Source: Cavia porcellus
Taxonomy: Eukaryota; Chordata; Mammalia; Rodentia; Caviidae
Assembly: GCF_034190915.1 (NCBI RefSeq)
Contig: NW_026947500.1
Location: 22,566,501 to 22,630,500, forward strand
Reading direction: 5' to 3'
DNA length: 64,000 nucleotides
The position numbers and the translations under genes are program-made. Positions 51,740 to 62,815 of this stretch are shown piece by piece. The notes beneath the pieces are model-generated. The model made no database searches. It worked only from the letters and a program-made list of their open reading frames with translations, and had not been told where the DNA came from. Numbering within the stretch: position 1 is the first letter of the stretch; every line of letters starts with the position of its first letter.

Positions 51740-54700
51740 GTGAGTCCTGGGGACCCAGTGCAGAGCCCGGGCCCAGGCTGAGTCGGGCAGCTGCAGGTGC
51801 TTGGGCTGCAAACTGGGTCCAAAGCTTATTTACTTTTTTGTGCATTTCTAGTTTCTGGGGTGTGTGCTTTCATAAAGGAGCCTCGGACATGTTTCAAGGA
51901 AGGAACCAAATACTTTCAGACATGATATGGAGGGGGGAAAACCCATCTTCCCGGTTACCACTCTCTAATGATAACACATACAGCAGCTTGTGCATTAAAG
52001 TGCACACTAAATCCTCACACTTGCAGTCAGGTATACAGATTCCCACTGGAATCTCCAAGCAGTTCCTGCTGTCCTTCACAGATCGGAGCATTTGATTGTC
52101 ATGCCTTTGCCAATGCATCAGGAGCTAGAAATCATTCTCAGAATAGAAGATCTCACCACAGAAAGGAGTCTTTGCAGGCTATGTTTTAAAATTGCTTCTG
52201 TGACTCTTCACGTTTATCTTCTGCTTGCTGTGCAGGAAGCCAGGAGGGGCTTGGCCTGGGGCCAGGTCGAGGAGCATGCTCACGCATTTGCCTTCTTTCC
52301 AAGCACAGAATGAGGATGAGTTCATGCTACAGCTGCCGATGCTCACAGCCAAGCACCAGCATAGATGTGTGATTAAAACAGACTTTCTTTGAGCTTGCAT
52401 TTTCCTCGTAGTAATTCTATTGCTGAAGAAAAAGGGACCCACACTTTGGGGTGGGGAGGAAAAAGAACCCAACGTGAAGGGCTAGCAAAGCCCAATTATT
52501 TAAAAGAGTTATTCTTAGCAACGCTGTAAGGGGAAGGATTACATCACGAGATGTAATTACCATAAGATCATTACAGGTGTTATTTATATAAGGGCGCAGG
52601 ACCCAGCAATGGGGCCCCGGTCAAAGATGCATTACACTCAGCTCTTCCCCTGTCCATTGGCAGCTGTGACACTGGCAACGATGGCCTGGCTTTACCTCCA
52701 AGGGCTTTCCTGAGTGTGTGGTGCAGGCACATGGCCCTGCCCCATTCCTGGAATTAGAGAGCATCACCTCCTCTCCTTGTGTATGGACACTGCCATATTT
52801 GGGTGGTTCCCTTGGTGACATCTCCGGGTTATTCGCCCACACTGGCAGGGGTTTCCTGTGCAGGGCTCCTGGCTGCTCAGCAGGGGCCTAAATTGGATTC
52901 TTACTCATCCACTGCAAAACTCTGTCTTTATGGTAGTCGAGTGTCAACAAGAACTGGTCCTAGGAAGTGGATAATTAAGATGATTGTCTAATTTGGCTCT
53001 TCCTACCGTGATCAATAGGCAATGATTTATCCCCTGAACTGTCGCCCCCTTTGTAACATGGAGAGAATAGTAATAGCCCCTAAGGAGCAGGGTTGTTTTC
53101 AAGGTTAGTAAGTCTGTGTGACTGACGATTTTTATAATGTCCGCCACAAAACAAATGCTCAGCTAATGCTCCGTTGTTATTATCATGATTCCTAGTCCAG
53201 ATCTGGAGAAATTCGCTGTCTGAGTGATTGACCGCTAGGTGGCAGGCGCGGCCCTGGAAACCGTGCGTCAGAACGCCACCTTTTTTTTCCCTTTCGGGGT
53301 GCTAGCGCTCTAGAATTGCTTGAGAACGAAACCTCCTCTGTCCTGGAGCAGCCTTGCTTGTGCCTGAAGGACTCAGATTGTCACACATTCCTGCCACTGT
53401 CCAGGGGACCTCACCCCTATTGCTTTGCTTCCCTTTTTAGGAAGACATGTCCAGGCACGGGCTGGATAACTGCAGTTTTAAAGTTATTCAAAACCCCCAT
53501 CGCCACTTTCTTACTGCGGAAAGAGGCGAGCGCTAGTTTGCCCACTCGCGGAAGCCTCTGCCTTTTAGTTGTCAGCGAGCTTTAGAGCTAGTTAGAAATG
53601 CTAAAAGATACTGTCCAGCGGGGAGGAAAACTTTCACGCCTGATCTAACTTGAAGCAAACTGTTGAGAAGTTACACGTCGTGCGTTTTTAGACTCTCCGG
53701 AAGCAGTACCGCCCAGGGGTGGAGGGAGGTGGCAGGGGGCGGACAGAGGGGTGGAGTTGGCAGTGATGGTGGAGGTGATGGTTTGCAAAGCAAGCAACGG
53801 GTCTGTTCATCAGTTCTGGCCATCCCAGGTCTTGGACATCCCAGCTCTGCATTCTCCAGCAGCAGGAAGCCTCAAGATTCCATAGCAAACAAGAGGACTG
53901 TGCTTGTGGTCCCTTCGAATACATTGCAAATGACCTGGTGTGTCCTAGTAGCTGCCGGAGTTTGCTTGCTTAGCTTTTTTCTTGAACCAGGAAGTGTAGT
54001 CTTGGAGGCCAGGCTAATCGGGGCTGTTTTCCAAGGCTGCTGGTCCATCGAATGAGATTTGCAATGATGGGGTAGGGTGGGGAGGGGTGGGGCAGAAGAG
54101 GGGAGACTGACAGGCGGGGGGGGGCGCCTCTGCCAGGTATCAGTGGTTGCATCTCCTCTCTGGCTTAGGTTAGGGCCACCGGGGGATTCCTAAAACAGGG
54201 AGGTGCAGGGAAATAACCCTCCATGCTTTCTTCATGATTCAGTGACCACAGTGCGGAGTGTGGACGGTGCCTTTTGGCACTGTGGAAACCCAGTGGTTAA
54301 GATACCATTTTTGCCCTCAGTAAGGGATTAACAGCAGGAAGACTGAGAACAGTGGAGGCCACCACAGGAGGGGTGACAGAGATGTCCCAATGTGAAGGAG
54401 GACCAGGAAGACTCCCAGAGGGGGTGAGGAGGGTGTGTCAGAGTGAGTGGGAAACTTTGCATGTAGGGGGAGACCAGGAATGAAAGGAAAAGGGGAGGAC
54501 AGGTTACTGGGGGCAGCAGACCACAAGACATTTGTAGCCGGTGGGATGCCAGTAGTGCAGGCAGGATCGGACTGGGCCTCACTTCTGGAGGAGACGGGAG
54601 TGCTAAGACACAGCTGTCACCTGAACAGGATTGGGGGGGAATCCATGCTTCTATGTAGCTTCTGACAATAAATGCTAACTGGAAGTCAGGGAGAGAGAGA

Positions 54701-56140
54701 GAAATAAATGAGAGACACTGGGGGTCATGAGCTGCTACCGCAGAGGGCTGGCCAGCAACGGCCCCTCTGAGAAGCCATCTCTGAGTCCAGGTCCGCCTGG
54801 GTGGCAGGCACGTGGCTCTTCGAGGTTGGAAACACTGGTGATGCCTCTGAAAGCATGCACCTGGGGGTTCTGGAGGCCCAGATCGGCCGAAGGAGGTGGG
54901 AGAGCCAGAGGCTATGGCAGTGGGGTCACAGAGCTTCCACGGCACCTGACACCCGTTGTGGGGACAGCTTTGCCTCCACAGAGCTTTTAGGCGTGCTCTG
55001 CCTGGGATGGTAGTGAAGAAGCAGCTCCTCACTAAGGCTGTCCCCAGTTTCTTTCTTCATCTCCGTACCACCAAGCTACTGGAGGGCGGTCTTTGATTCA
55101 ACCTCGCAGGCCTCTACCTGAGGCTAATCCACGGGGACTTGGAGTCCCAGTGCCTGGAGGCCACCGTTTAGGAGTCCTCCATGAAGACGCTGAGGTCCGC
55201 CTCCCAGCGCGGGACACAGGCTTGTATTTTAGTACGACTGATTTCTGTTTAACCCCGGGAAATAAAGGAAATATGACAGGGTCCCCGAGGTGTCAAGAAT
55301 GCAAGGCTGGGAGTCACCTCTGCGAGGCATAGTGCACTTCCTGAGTCGCCGTGATTCGGAGACTTCGGGGATTGAAAGGAAAGGGGTTTGGGGGTCTTCG
55401 GCTCCCAGCCTTCTTTGCTGAAGTTAAAACCTCCTCAGTGACTTTATTCGGCCTTTTGTCCTTGCAGGTATGGAATTGCAGGAAGCGTGAACGTGACGGG
55501 AGATGAGGTGAAGAAACTGGACGTGCTGTCCAACGCGCTGGTGATCAACATGCTCCAGTCTTCCTACAGCACCTGCGTGCTGGTCTCCGAAGAGAATAAA
55601 GATGCCATTGTCACCCCCCAGGAGAGAAGGGTGCGTCCTCGGCGGGGCTGCGGAGCGCATCCTCACCGGTAGATGGTGCTGTGGAGCCGGGGAAATAGGG
55701 TTGCCTCGGTTGGGTTACCGGGATTTTCTTCTGTTTCTTAACATTTGTCTTCTGGAATCAAGAGCTTGCACGCTGCTTTAGTTGGAAATATTAGGCTGCC
55801 TAGTAAACGACGATTCCATAAGTCAGAGTTTTTACTAAGAGACCCTGTGGGTGGATGTTCATTTCATATACTAGTAATAGGTGTTGGCATCCCTGCGGGG
55901 GTTAGGTTTGTGGAGTTCTAATCCGCTATCATCTTCCCTGGTTGGCCTGAGCTACGCGGGTTTGCATGCCAGTCCTTGAAAGCACTTCGTGCCTGCCTCC
56001 CTGAAGGGGCTCTTGCTAATTTCTTTCCCTAACATTTCCCTCTTTCATTCTGTGTGTCTTTGCTTCTTAATTCTAAATAGGCTGCTCATTAAATATTACC
56101 AGTCTCTAACCCTCACCCTGCTGGGTTTGTTGTTGGTGGT

Positions 56141-56171
<31 letters not shown>

Positions 56172-59100
56172 GAGCCCGGACTGCACCTTATTTATAAGTG
56201 TGCTTCCCCAGCTAGCAAGACTGTCCACTAGACTCTCAGCTCCACGAATCACCCCTGACTGCAAGCATTCTGCCCCAAACCACACCACCTTGGACATTGC
56301 CCAGCATCCGTTAATAGCATGAGTGCAGAAATGAATAGGTTAAGTTGGATTATTCATAGGGAGGTTGCAGGATTTCCAAGTGTATGGATCACCCCACCTT
56401 TCCCCTCTCCACATTAAGAAATAAAACTCACGTGAAGTCAGGAGGAAGTCGGGGGTGCTAATACGAGTGGAGGGAGAAACGAGTCCCCTTTTACTCAGTT
56501 TCATACCTGGCTTTAATTAGCCAGGAGACTTCAGTCCTTTTCACTAAGGTTCCCTCTGTGCCATGCCCATCAGAGGCCCATAAAAGGTAGCTGGGGTTTC
56601 CTTCCGTAGGCTGATGGCAGGAGCTGCCTGTGATGACAGGTGCCAAGCATGGGAACACAGGTCTCTCAGGACTCCACCCACCCTGCCTTCTGTTGTTCAT
56701 ATCACAGGTGGGTTAGATGCGGCAAAACCCGTGGGAGTATTATGCTCCTAATGTGCTGGTGTGTGAGTCTCAGAGGCTCTGGGAATATCCTGAAATTTAC
56801 TTAAATTTGGAGTTGAGGTTTTTTGTTTTGTTTTGTTTTTTGGCAAAAATGTGCAAAATGGAAACCATCTGTCTGGTGCAGGGCCCTGAAAGAATCCTCC
56901 TAAACGTAACTGCCTCTGGTGAAACACCTGGAGGGGGGCTGGGCTCTGGATAGCAGCCTAAGGGCATCTTCACTTCTCACCTCTTCTGCAAGGAACCAGT
57001 TGCAGGCCTCAGTCTCTGTCATGCACATTCTTAGGAGCTGCTGGCCCTGGTGTAAGCGGGGATGGAAGGGCTGGAGCCAGAGCCAAAGAGACCATTATGC
57101 GGAGGGGGAATAGGACCTCCAGCGCCCTTTGCAGGCGTCCACTAGGATTGGCTGGAGTCGTACAAGTCCTGTGTGCTGCCTCTCAGTGATGGTATTTTTG
57201 ATAAGGATGTGGCCAAGACTCAGAATCTCAGTATCTCCTGGGAACTGAACCAGAGGCACATTACCAGTGAGCTGCATAGCCAGCCCTTTTTTATTTTGAG
57301 ACTAAGTTGCTCAGTTGATCAGGCTGGGCTAAAACTTTCAATTCTCCCGCCTCGGCCTCTGGAGCAGAGAAGCTGGGGTGCTTGCACCCCAGGCATGCAC
57401 CGCTGTGCCTGGCTCTCTGAATTTCCTTCTGAGGTAGAGTCGTCCTCCACATGCAGCCCTGACCTAGAACACCTGTGCTAACAGGGAGAGGAACTGACTG
57501 GTGGCTTTTTCCTCTGTGATACAGGGGAAGTACATTGTCTGCTTTGACCCACTGGATGGATCGTCCAATATTGACTGCTTGGCCTCCATTGGAACCATAT
57601 TTGCCATCTACAGGAAGGTGAGTGGGCGGGGCCTCTTCACACTTCCTTCTGTGGGGGTCTCTGGAGGGAACCTGGGCTGAGAATGGAGTCTGGGGTCCTA
57701 CTCTCTGCCCTCCCACCAACTAGACACGGCCCTGCAGGCTGACCTCTCTTGCTGCCTCAGTGGTAATTTATCCCCTGACTTCTTCCCTGTGTTCCTGGAG
57801 TGGAGGGAGAAACGAGTCCCACTTTACTCAGCGTTTCATACCAGGCTTTACCTGGCCAGGAGACTTTAGTCTTTTCACTAAGGTTCCCTCCGTGCCTTGC
57901 CCACATGGCAAAGTGAATGTCTTGGTGAAATACACATGCCACATATGGTGCCAGTTGCATACCCCTGTCTCAGATGCTTGGGACGAGATATGACTCAGTG
58001 GTCCAATTGTGGACTGTTTGCATATGATATGCATAGGGAGAAATCTTGAGGATGGGGCCCAAATCTGACCACAGAACTCTTTGTGTTTTTATATACACCT
58101 TCACACATGGCCTGAATGTAATTTTATTTAATATTTTTAGTGGTCCTGAGATTTGACTGTGACATGAGATCAAGGGTGAAATTTGTCGCACATTGCATTA
58201 TATTAAACCCACAAAAAAGTTTCAGATTGGGGAGGACTTTAGTTTTCAAGTATTTGCATTAGGAATGTTTAACCGGTACCCGTGTCGGGCTCTAGGTGCA
58301 TTCTCCATTTCTTTGTTGGGTGTTCCTTACTGTGTTCTTTTTCTGATGCTGCCCTGAGGTTTCACCATACATTTAGAAGCTTAATCTAACATCCACTCAT
58401 TGTCCCCATCATATGAGTCAGTAGTCATCCAGACCTGCCTGGGTTATTTGCTTAGGCTCCCACACAGCCAAAATCAAATCAAAAGCCAGTCTAACTTCTT
58501 ATCAAGGGGCTGGAGTGGGAGGTTTGCTTCCAGGCTTGTTTAGGCTGTCGGTAGAATTTAGTTCATTTTGTGGTAAAATCAAGGGCCCTTAGGCTGGGGA
58601 TTTAGCTCAGTGGCATAAGCACCTGCCTTGCAAGCAAGTGGTCATGAGTTCAATCCCTGGTACCGTTTAAAAAAAAAAAATCAAGGGCCCTTGTTTCCTT
58701 GCTGGCCAATACCTGGAGTCTTTTACAGCTTCTAGGTACTGTTTATGTTCTTGGTTTGTGGCCTCTTCATTTTCAAAGCTGGTAACTCTGCTGGCCAGCC
58801 AACAGACTGACCCCTAGGCAGCCTGTATTTAACCAGGACAACCAAGTTGAGTGGAAAGTGCAGGAAACCTGAGTGGGATCTTGGGAGGGGCTCAAGGACC
58901 CCTCAAGCAACAGACGATGCTACTTAAGGGAAACTATCCAGAAAGTCTCCAGATGGCCTCAGCTGTGGCCTATCTTGCCCCCTGAGGTGTCTCCTCATTC
59001 TCAGTTCAACCATGTCCAGGCCACGCCACAGCCCTGCATGTATATTTAGCTTCAAAGCTCTCCAGCAATCTCTGTTGTAAATCCAGAACTCTAATGACAT

Positions 59101-62098
59101 CTGCAAAATTCTTTTGCCACATAACAACACATTCATGGGTTCTGGATAATTGGAGTATCTTTCGGGGCCACTCTGCCTACTAGACAAAGCCAACAACAGA
59201 GAGATCTCATAGGTTGGGTTGTGACCATCTAGCATGACCAAAAACTTCACAGTCAACTACCCAATACAGACTATACCATTTTCCCCCTGGCTCAGAAATC
59301 AGCACTAGATACAATCAGGGTGTCGGGGCTTTGCCCTTAGGGTTCTGAAGCAGGAGATCCAGAGTGCTTGAGTGTCTCGTGGGTGCTTTGAGCTGGTAAC
59401 CTGGTGAAGACCCAGGTTAGTTCTAGAGCTCCTCTCCAAAGACACACTCTATAGGATTAGGTGTGGCCGTGTGGCCTGCTGTGTAGTCTGTGGCTATTCA
59501 TAACTGCTGTAGACATGTGTGGTTGGTTATTTTCTAAAAGGGAAGCAGTAAAACTTGAATTTTAGGAAGAACTTGTCAAAAGCTTAGCAGAAAACACACC
59601 TGAGCAGAAGTATGTGAATTAGCCCAAGCTCACTGTCAGGGAAGCAAAGGGTTTTTTTTAATTTTGTTTTGTTTTGGCTGGTGATCTCTCTTTCTCCTTT
59701 CTCCTCCCACTCCTTGGGAGGACAGAAAAGGAGACTCCGCAGAGGAAGCAGACAGGATGATACAAGACACTGCTGTCTGACAGCACTGAAGGTCAAGTTT
59801 ATGTTTCAAGGTTAAGCAAGACTGAGATAGATGAGATCCACAGCTTGGATCTAAAAGGAAAGAAGCAGAGAGCGTGGTATTTACGCCACTCTGAGAAAAG
59901 ACACCCAGCAGTATCTTTGAATCCTGATTTTCTCATCCTGATTCTCTTGACGGCCGATCCAGAGTCAGGCTCTGCTCCCCCCCGCCCCATGCACTGTACT
60001 TTCAGCCTCGTTCAGCCTCAGGAGCCAGGTACACGGGCCACTGTCACTTCTTGACTGACAAACAGTAGAAGCACGAAGAAGGTAAGAAACTTAGCTAACT
60101 GTATCTAATCAGTAAATGGCTATGGTAGTCAGGGTTTGCAGAAAACAATTACATACAGAACACATAATTCACAGGATTATTTATGACCACCCAAGGCATT
60201 AAATACAAAGTTCAGGACATCTGTCCACACACTAAAGACCTAGAAAATCCAGCTGGGGCCTGGATTCCTAAGGCAACAACTTGCATGAGTTCAGCTGGAA
60301 ACTTAGAGCCCACGACCATGACCCATGCAAGTCTATCCCACAAATCTGCACTGGGAAGGCCTTCAGCGGTGGAAGCTAGAAAGTCTATGCCAGCAGGGTG
60401 AAGGATCTGTGCCAGCAGGTTGAGGGTTCTGCATCAGAATCAAGAAGAGAGACTCAAAATAAGGACCAGGGCTGCCCTGAAAATCCCACAGCCATCCTCA
60501 GTGACACTGAGGTCCTGAGCTCCTCCAAGGATAACAGCCAAGTACGTATCAGGAAGCCAGCATGACAAGCTTCTCCTGGAGATTAAACAGTACATATCTT
60601 CCCCTCCAGAGACAGGAAGTTATGCTCAAAATAAAGGCCACAGCACCCCCAAAGTGAACCACAGCCCCTCTCAATGACAAGGTCCTGAGCTCCTCTGATG
60701 ATAATAGCCAAGTCCATATCAGGGGAGTCAGCCTAACAAGCTCCCACAGGAGAACCAAGGACTCCAAGCAACAACACTTAGGAGAACCCATAACTCTTCT
60801 CTCTTCCACTCCAGATTTCCTTTCCATGCTGGCAGTAGTCCTCAGGGGGCCATCCACTCTTAGCACCACGCTGAGTCAGTTGAGCTGGTGTTTAAGTTGG
60901 CCATCAGTTACCAGTCCTCAACAACAGCCTCTAACTACATCAGCATGACTCCTGTCTTCTTAAAAGACTCATAGACTTGAAAACAAATAGATATTATTCA
61001 CAGTATAGATTACTGAGACTTGAATTTAGGTAAACTTTAACACAGATTTCTCTCTTGAATTTTAAATAAAGCACAGGCTTTGAAAGCCAGCCCAATAATC
61101 ATGGCTTGTCTCTGATAAGATTCTGCAAAAGAGTCAGACATAAGCCGTCTTTGAAAGTATGTTGGAGGTCTTCAAACAAGACACTGAGCATTTATCTCAC
61201 CATATCTGGAAGCCAGGAGGTCAGAACATTGGCACTGGAACATTCTAATTCATAGGGCTTCTGAGTTGACATCCACAGAATGTTCTAGGCTTTATGGTGT
61301 TGAATGAGATGTTTACTCAGGCTGAGTTCTTCATTTGCACAACAGAAGCAATAGAGCTGTCTACCTCCAAGGGCTGCACTAAATCAGAGCTGATCTTGGT
61401 GTCAGTGGGAGCCTGGTTCATGACAATTAAGAGCATGGTTTAAGAATCTTAGAGCACTATCTTTGGCAGGATGCAGAAAAGATGTGCTTGGAAAATAACA
61501 AGAAAGCAATTCATGGAGAGCCATTGCAGTGACTCAGCCAGAACCCTCCACAAGCATGCCAGCTCGTTTGTTCTGGATGCATTTGCTGCGGTTTGAAACT
61601 GTGACAAGCCAGGCCTGTCATGCCCAAGCACAGTATCACTGAAATGACAGTTTTGCAAAAGAGGAAGAGTTGAACCATGAGGTGGCCCACAGATGGAGAT
61701 TGCAGAGGTGGCGTCAAATACGCCTTCCTGGGGATGGATGGGCTTTGGGAAGACACAGGGGCTGAGGTTTGGGAAAAGGAGGTTAACAGCGACAGGTGAA
61801 GCAGGTTACATGTAGCAGTTTATTCAGGTTTTCCCTTTCTGGAAAGGCGTGTCCTTTGGTGGTCCCAGGAGCTCTGACTTCCCGATCTCTAGCTAAGGCT
61901 CTCTCCAGCTGGACAATAAGGTGCCACATTTTTCTGTTTCTGTCTTCCCTCTTGCAGACCACAGAGGATGAACCTTCAGAAAAGGATGCCCTGCAGCCTG
62001 GCCGAAACATCGTGGCTGCGGGCTATGCACTGTACGGCAGTGCGACCCTGGTAGCGCTTTCCACGGGACAAGGTGTGGACCTCTTCATGCTGGACCCG
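51570..62098 (+). CDS. FBP2: Fructose-1,6-bisphosphatase 2 (muscle type), exons 1-4 of 7, 3' end outside window
   Basis: Muscle FBPase performs the same hydrolysis as FBP1 but supports glycogen synthesis from lactate; the family enzyme is far more sensitive to AMP and to Ca2+ and binds aldolase at the Z-line. Joined exons are 51570-51739, 55468-55630, 57525-57617 and 61958-62098 (567 bp, 189 codons of an expected 339). All splice sites are GT-AG and no frame break is seen. Residues separating it from FBP1 (numbering without Met) are Lys20, Glu69 (Ca2+ sensitivity), Thr177 and Gln179. Metal ligands Asp74, Glu97, Asp118 and Asp121 and AMP contacts Lys112, Tyr113 and Arg140 are present. The ATG was chosen by the conserved start [10 protein letters not shown]. 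Exons 5-7, with the NLS-like segment, Lys274 and Glu280, are not present up to base 64000. Confidence 0.97.
51740..55467 (+). other. FBP2: FBP2 intron 1
   Basis: GT-AG intron, 3.7 kb, phase 2. It contains an A/T-rich TATA/MEF2-like block near 52575-52600. No interspersed repeat was confidently recognised. Long antisense frames near 54328-55032 have no recognisable similarity. Confidence 0.75.
55468..55630 (+). CDS. FBP2: FBP2 coding exon 2 (residues 57-111)
   Basis: The acceptor is gtccttgcag|G and the donor agg|gtgcgt. It encodes [18 protein letters not shown] with Glu69, the residue that distinguishes the Ca2+-sensitive muscle enzyme, and the SEEN metal motif. The C-terminal part of the exon reads [10 protein letters not shown]; human FBP2 has ITAKEKR here, so this surface loop has changed. 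Confidence 0.96.
56143..56171. repeat. T29 homopolymer
   Basis: An uninterrupted run of about 29 T in FBP2 intron 2, not clearly attached to a SINE body. Its length may be imprecise in any assembly. Confidence 0.9.
57238..57415 (-). mobile_element. Composite SINE (ID-like plus B1-like, B4-type)
   Basis: A reverse ID-like part ('gggaactgaaccagaggcac', 'gtgagctgcatagccagccc') is joined to a reverse B1-like part ('ttgagactaagttgctcagt', 'ctcccgcctcggcctctgga', 'gcatgcaccgctgtgcctgg'). It ends about 110 bp before FBP2 exon 3. Confidence 0.75.
57525..57617 (+). CDS. FBP2: FBP2 coding exon 3 (residues 112-142)
   Basis: The acceptor is gtgatacag|GGG and the donor aag|gtgagt. It encodes [17 protein letters not shown] and ends IYRK, including AMP contacts Lys112, Tyr113 and Arg140 and metal ligands Asp118 and Asp121. 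Length is 93 bp, phase 0. Confidence 0.97.
58591..58680 (+). mobile_element. ID-like SINE in FBP2 intron 3
   Basis: 'ggctggggatttagctcagt' and 'gagttcaatccctggtaccg' with a poly(A) tail, flanked by tcaagggccctt at 58579-58590 and 58681-58692 (perfect). Confidence 0.93.
60430..60770 (+). repeat. Degenerate 170-bp tandem duplication
   Basis: Unit 1 (about 60430-60595) and unit 2 (about 60600-60765) share 'ggtcctgagctcctc' at 60511 and 60681, exactly 170 bp apart, plus 'ataacagccaagtac' / 'ataatagccaagtcc' and 'ctcaaaataa' segments. The repeat's origin is not identified. Confidence 0.7.
61958..62098 (+). CDS. FBP2: FBP2 coding exon 4 (residues 143-189)
   Basis: The acceptor is ccctcttgcag|ACC and the donor ccg|gtaggt. 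It encodes [17 protein letters not shown], then [14 protein letters not shown] and FMLDP. Thr177 and Gln179 (mature numbering) are the muscle-type residues. Length is 141 bp. This is the last FBP2 exon in the window. Confidence 0.97.
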
Positions 62099-62367
62099 GT
62101 AGGTTCCAAAGACTGTGGCATCTGCACTGGTGCCCACCATGGGCTTCTGAGTTTCAGTCTCTGTCCTCTGGGGTAATTTCCTGGTAATTCCTCGTTCTTG
62201 TTTTTGGAGCTGGAGAGCTTAGTTTGGAGAGCCAACATCATCAATAAATAGGCTAAGGACACTGTCCAAATGGGGGCATTGGAGGGGGTGCCCCATAGCA
62301 TCAGTTTTATCAGCTCACACCCTGTCCTAATGAGTTTCTTTTCTTTTAATTAGCTAATTTTATTTAA

Positions 62368-62505
62368 GCCAAGTGTGGGGCTCATCCCTTAATCCCAGCT
62401 CTCAGGAGGCTGAGGCAGCAAGATTGCCCTAAATCCGAGGTCAACCTGGGCTACATAATGAGCTCGAGGCCAGCCTGAACTGTGTAACAAAACCTTGCCT
62501 CAAAA
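62368..62505 (+). mobile_element. B1-like SINE
   Basis: 'cttaatcccagctctcagga', 'ggctgaggcagcaagattgc' and 'cctgggctacataatgagct', then 'gaggccagcctgaactgtgt', in the order of a forward B1. Confidence 0.88.
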
Positions 62506-62659
62506 TCTTTATTTTGAATTTATACATAATCCATAAAATTGTACATAATAATGGCAGTATCATGCAATGATCTGTGTAATATTTTCATCAGGTTAAATAA
62601 ATCTATTCCCACAAACATTATTTCTTTATGGTGAATACATTCAACTATTTAGTCTCATT

Positions 62660-62815
62660 TTGTTGTTGTTGTTATTGTTTTGAGACAGGCCTCACCATGT
62701 AATTCAGGCTGGCTTTGAACTCACTATGTAGCCCCGGCTGGCCTCAAACTCACAGAGATCCTCTTGCTTCAGCCTCCTAGTGCTGGGATAAAAGTTAAGT
62801 GCCACCACACTCAGT
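62660..62815 (-). mobile_element. B1-like SINE with quasi-dimer duplication
   Basis: Reverse B1: 'ttgttttgagacaggcctca', repeated 'caggctggctttgaactcac' / 'cggctggcctcaaactcaca', and 'cagcctcctagtgctgggat'. Confidence 0.9.

Larger units (their letters stand above)
55631..57524 (+). other. FBP2: FBP2 intron 2
   Basis: GT-AG intron, 1.9 kb, phase 0. It holds a T29 homopolymer and a composite SINE whose end lies about 110 bp upstream of exon 3. Confidence 0.75.
57618..61957 (+). other. FBP2: FBP2 intron 3
   Basis: GT-AG intron, 4.3 kb, phase 0. It contains an ID SINE with target-site repeats (58591-58680) and a degenerate 170-bp tandem duplication (about 60430-60770). The rest, including 58700-60100 and 60950-61900, shows nothing identifiable. 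Confidence 0.75.

Noticed and set aside
54328..55032. 234-codon minus-strand ORF in FBP2 intron 1
   Set aside because: Pro/Ser/Cys-rich with no motifs; no splice or promoter support; best explained as chance.
58591..58680. tRNA genes at the ID-like copies (A and B boxes present)
   Set aside because: They carry A-rich tails and target-site duplications and cannot fold as a full tRNA; they are SINEs.
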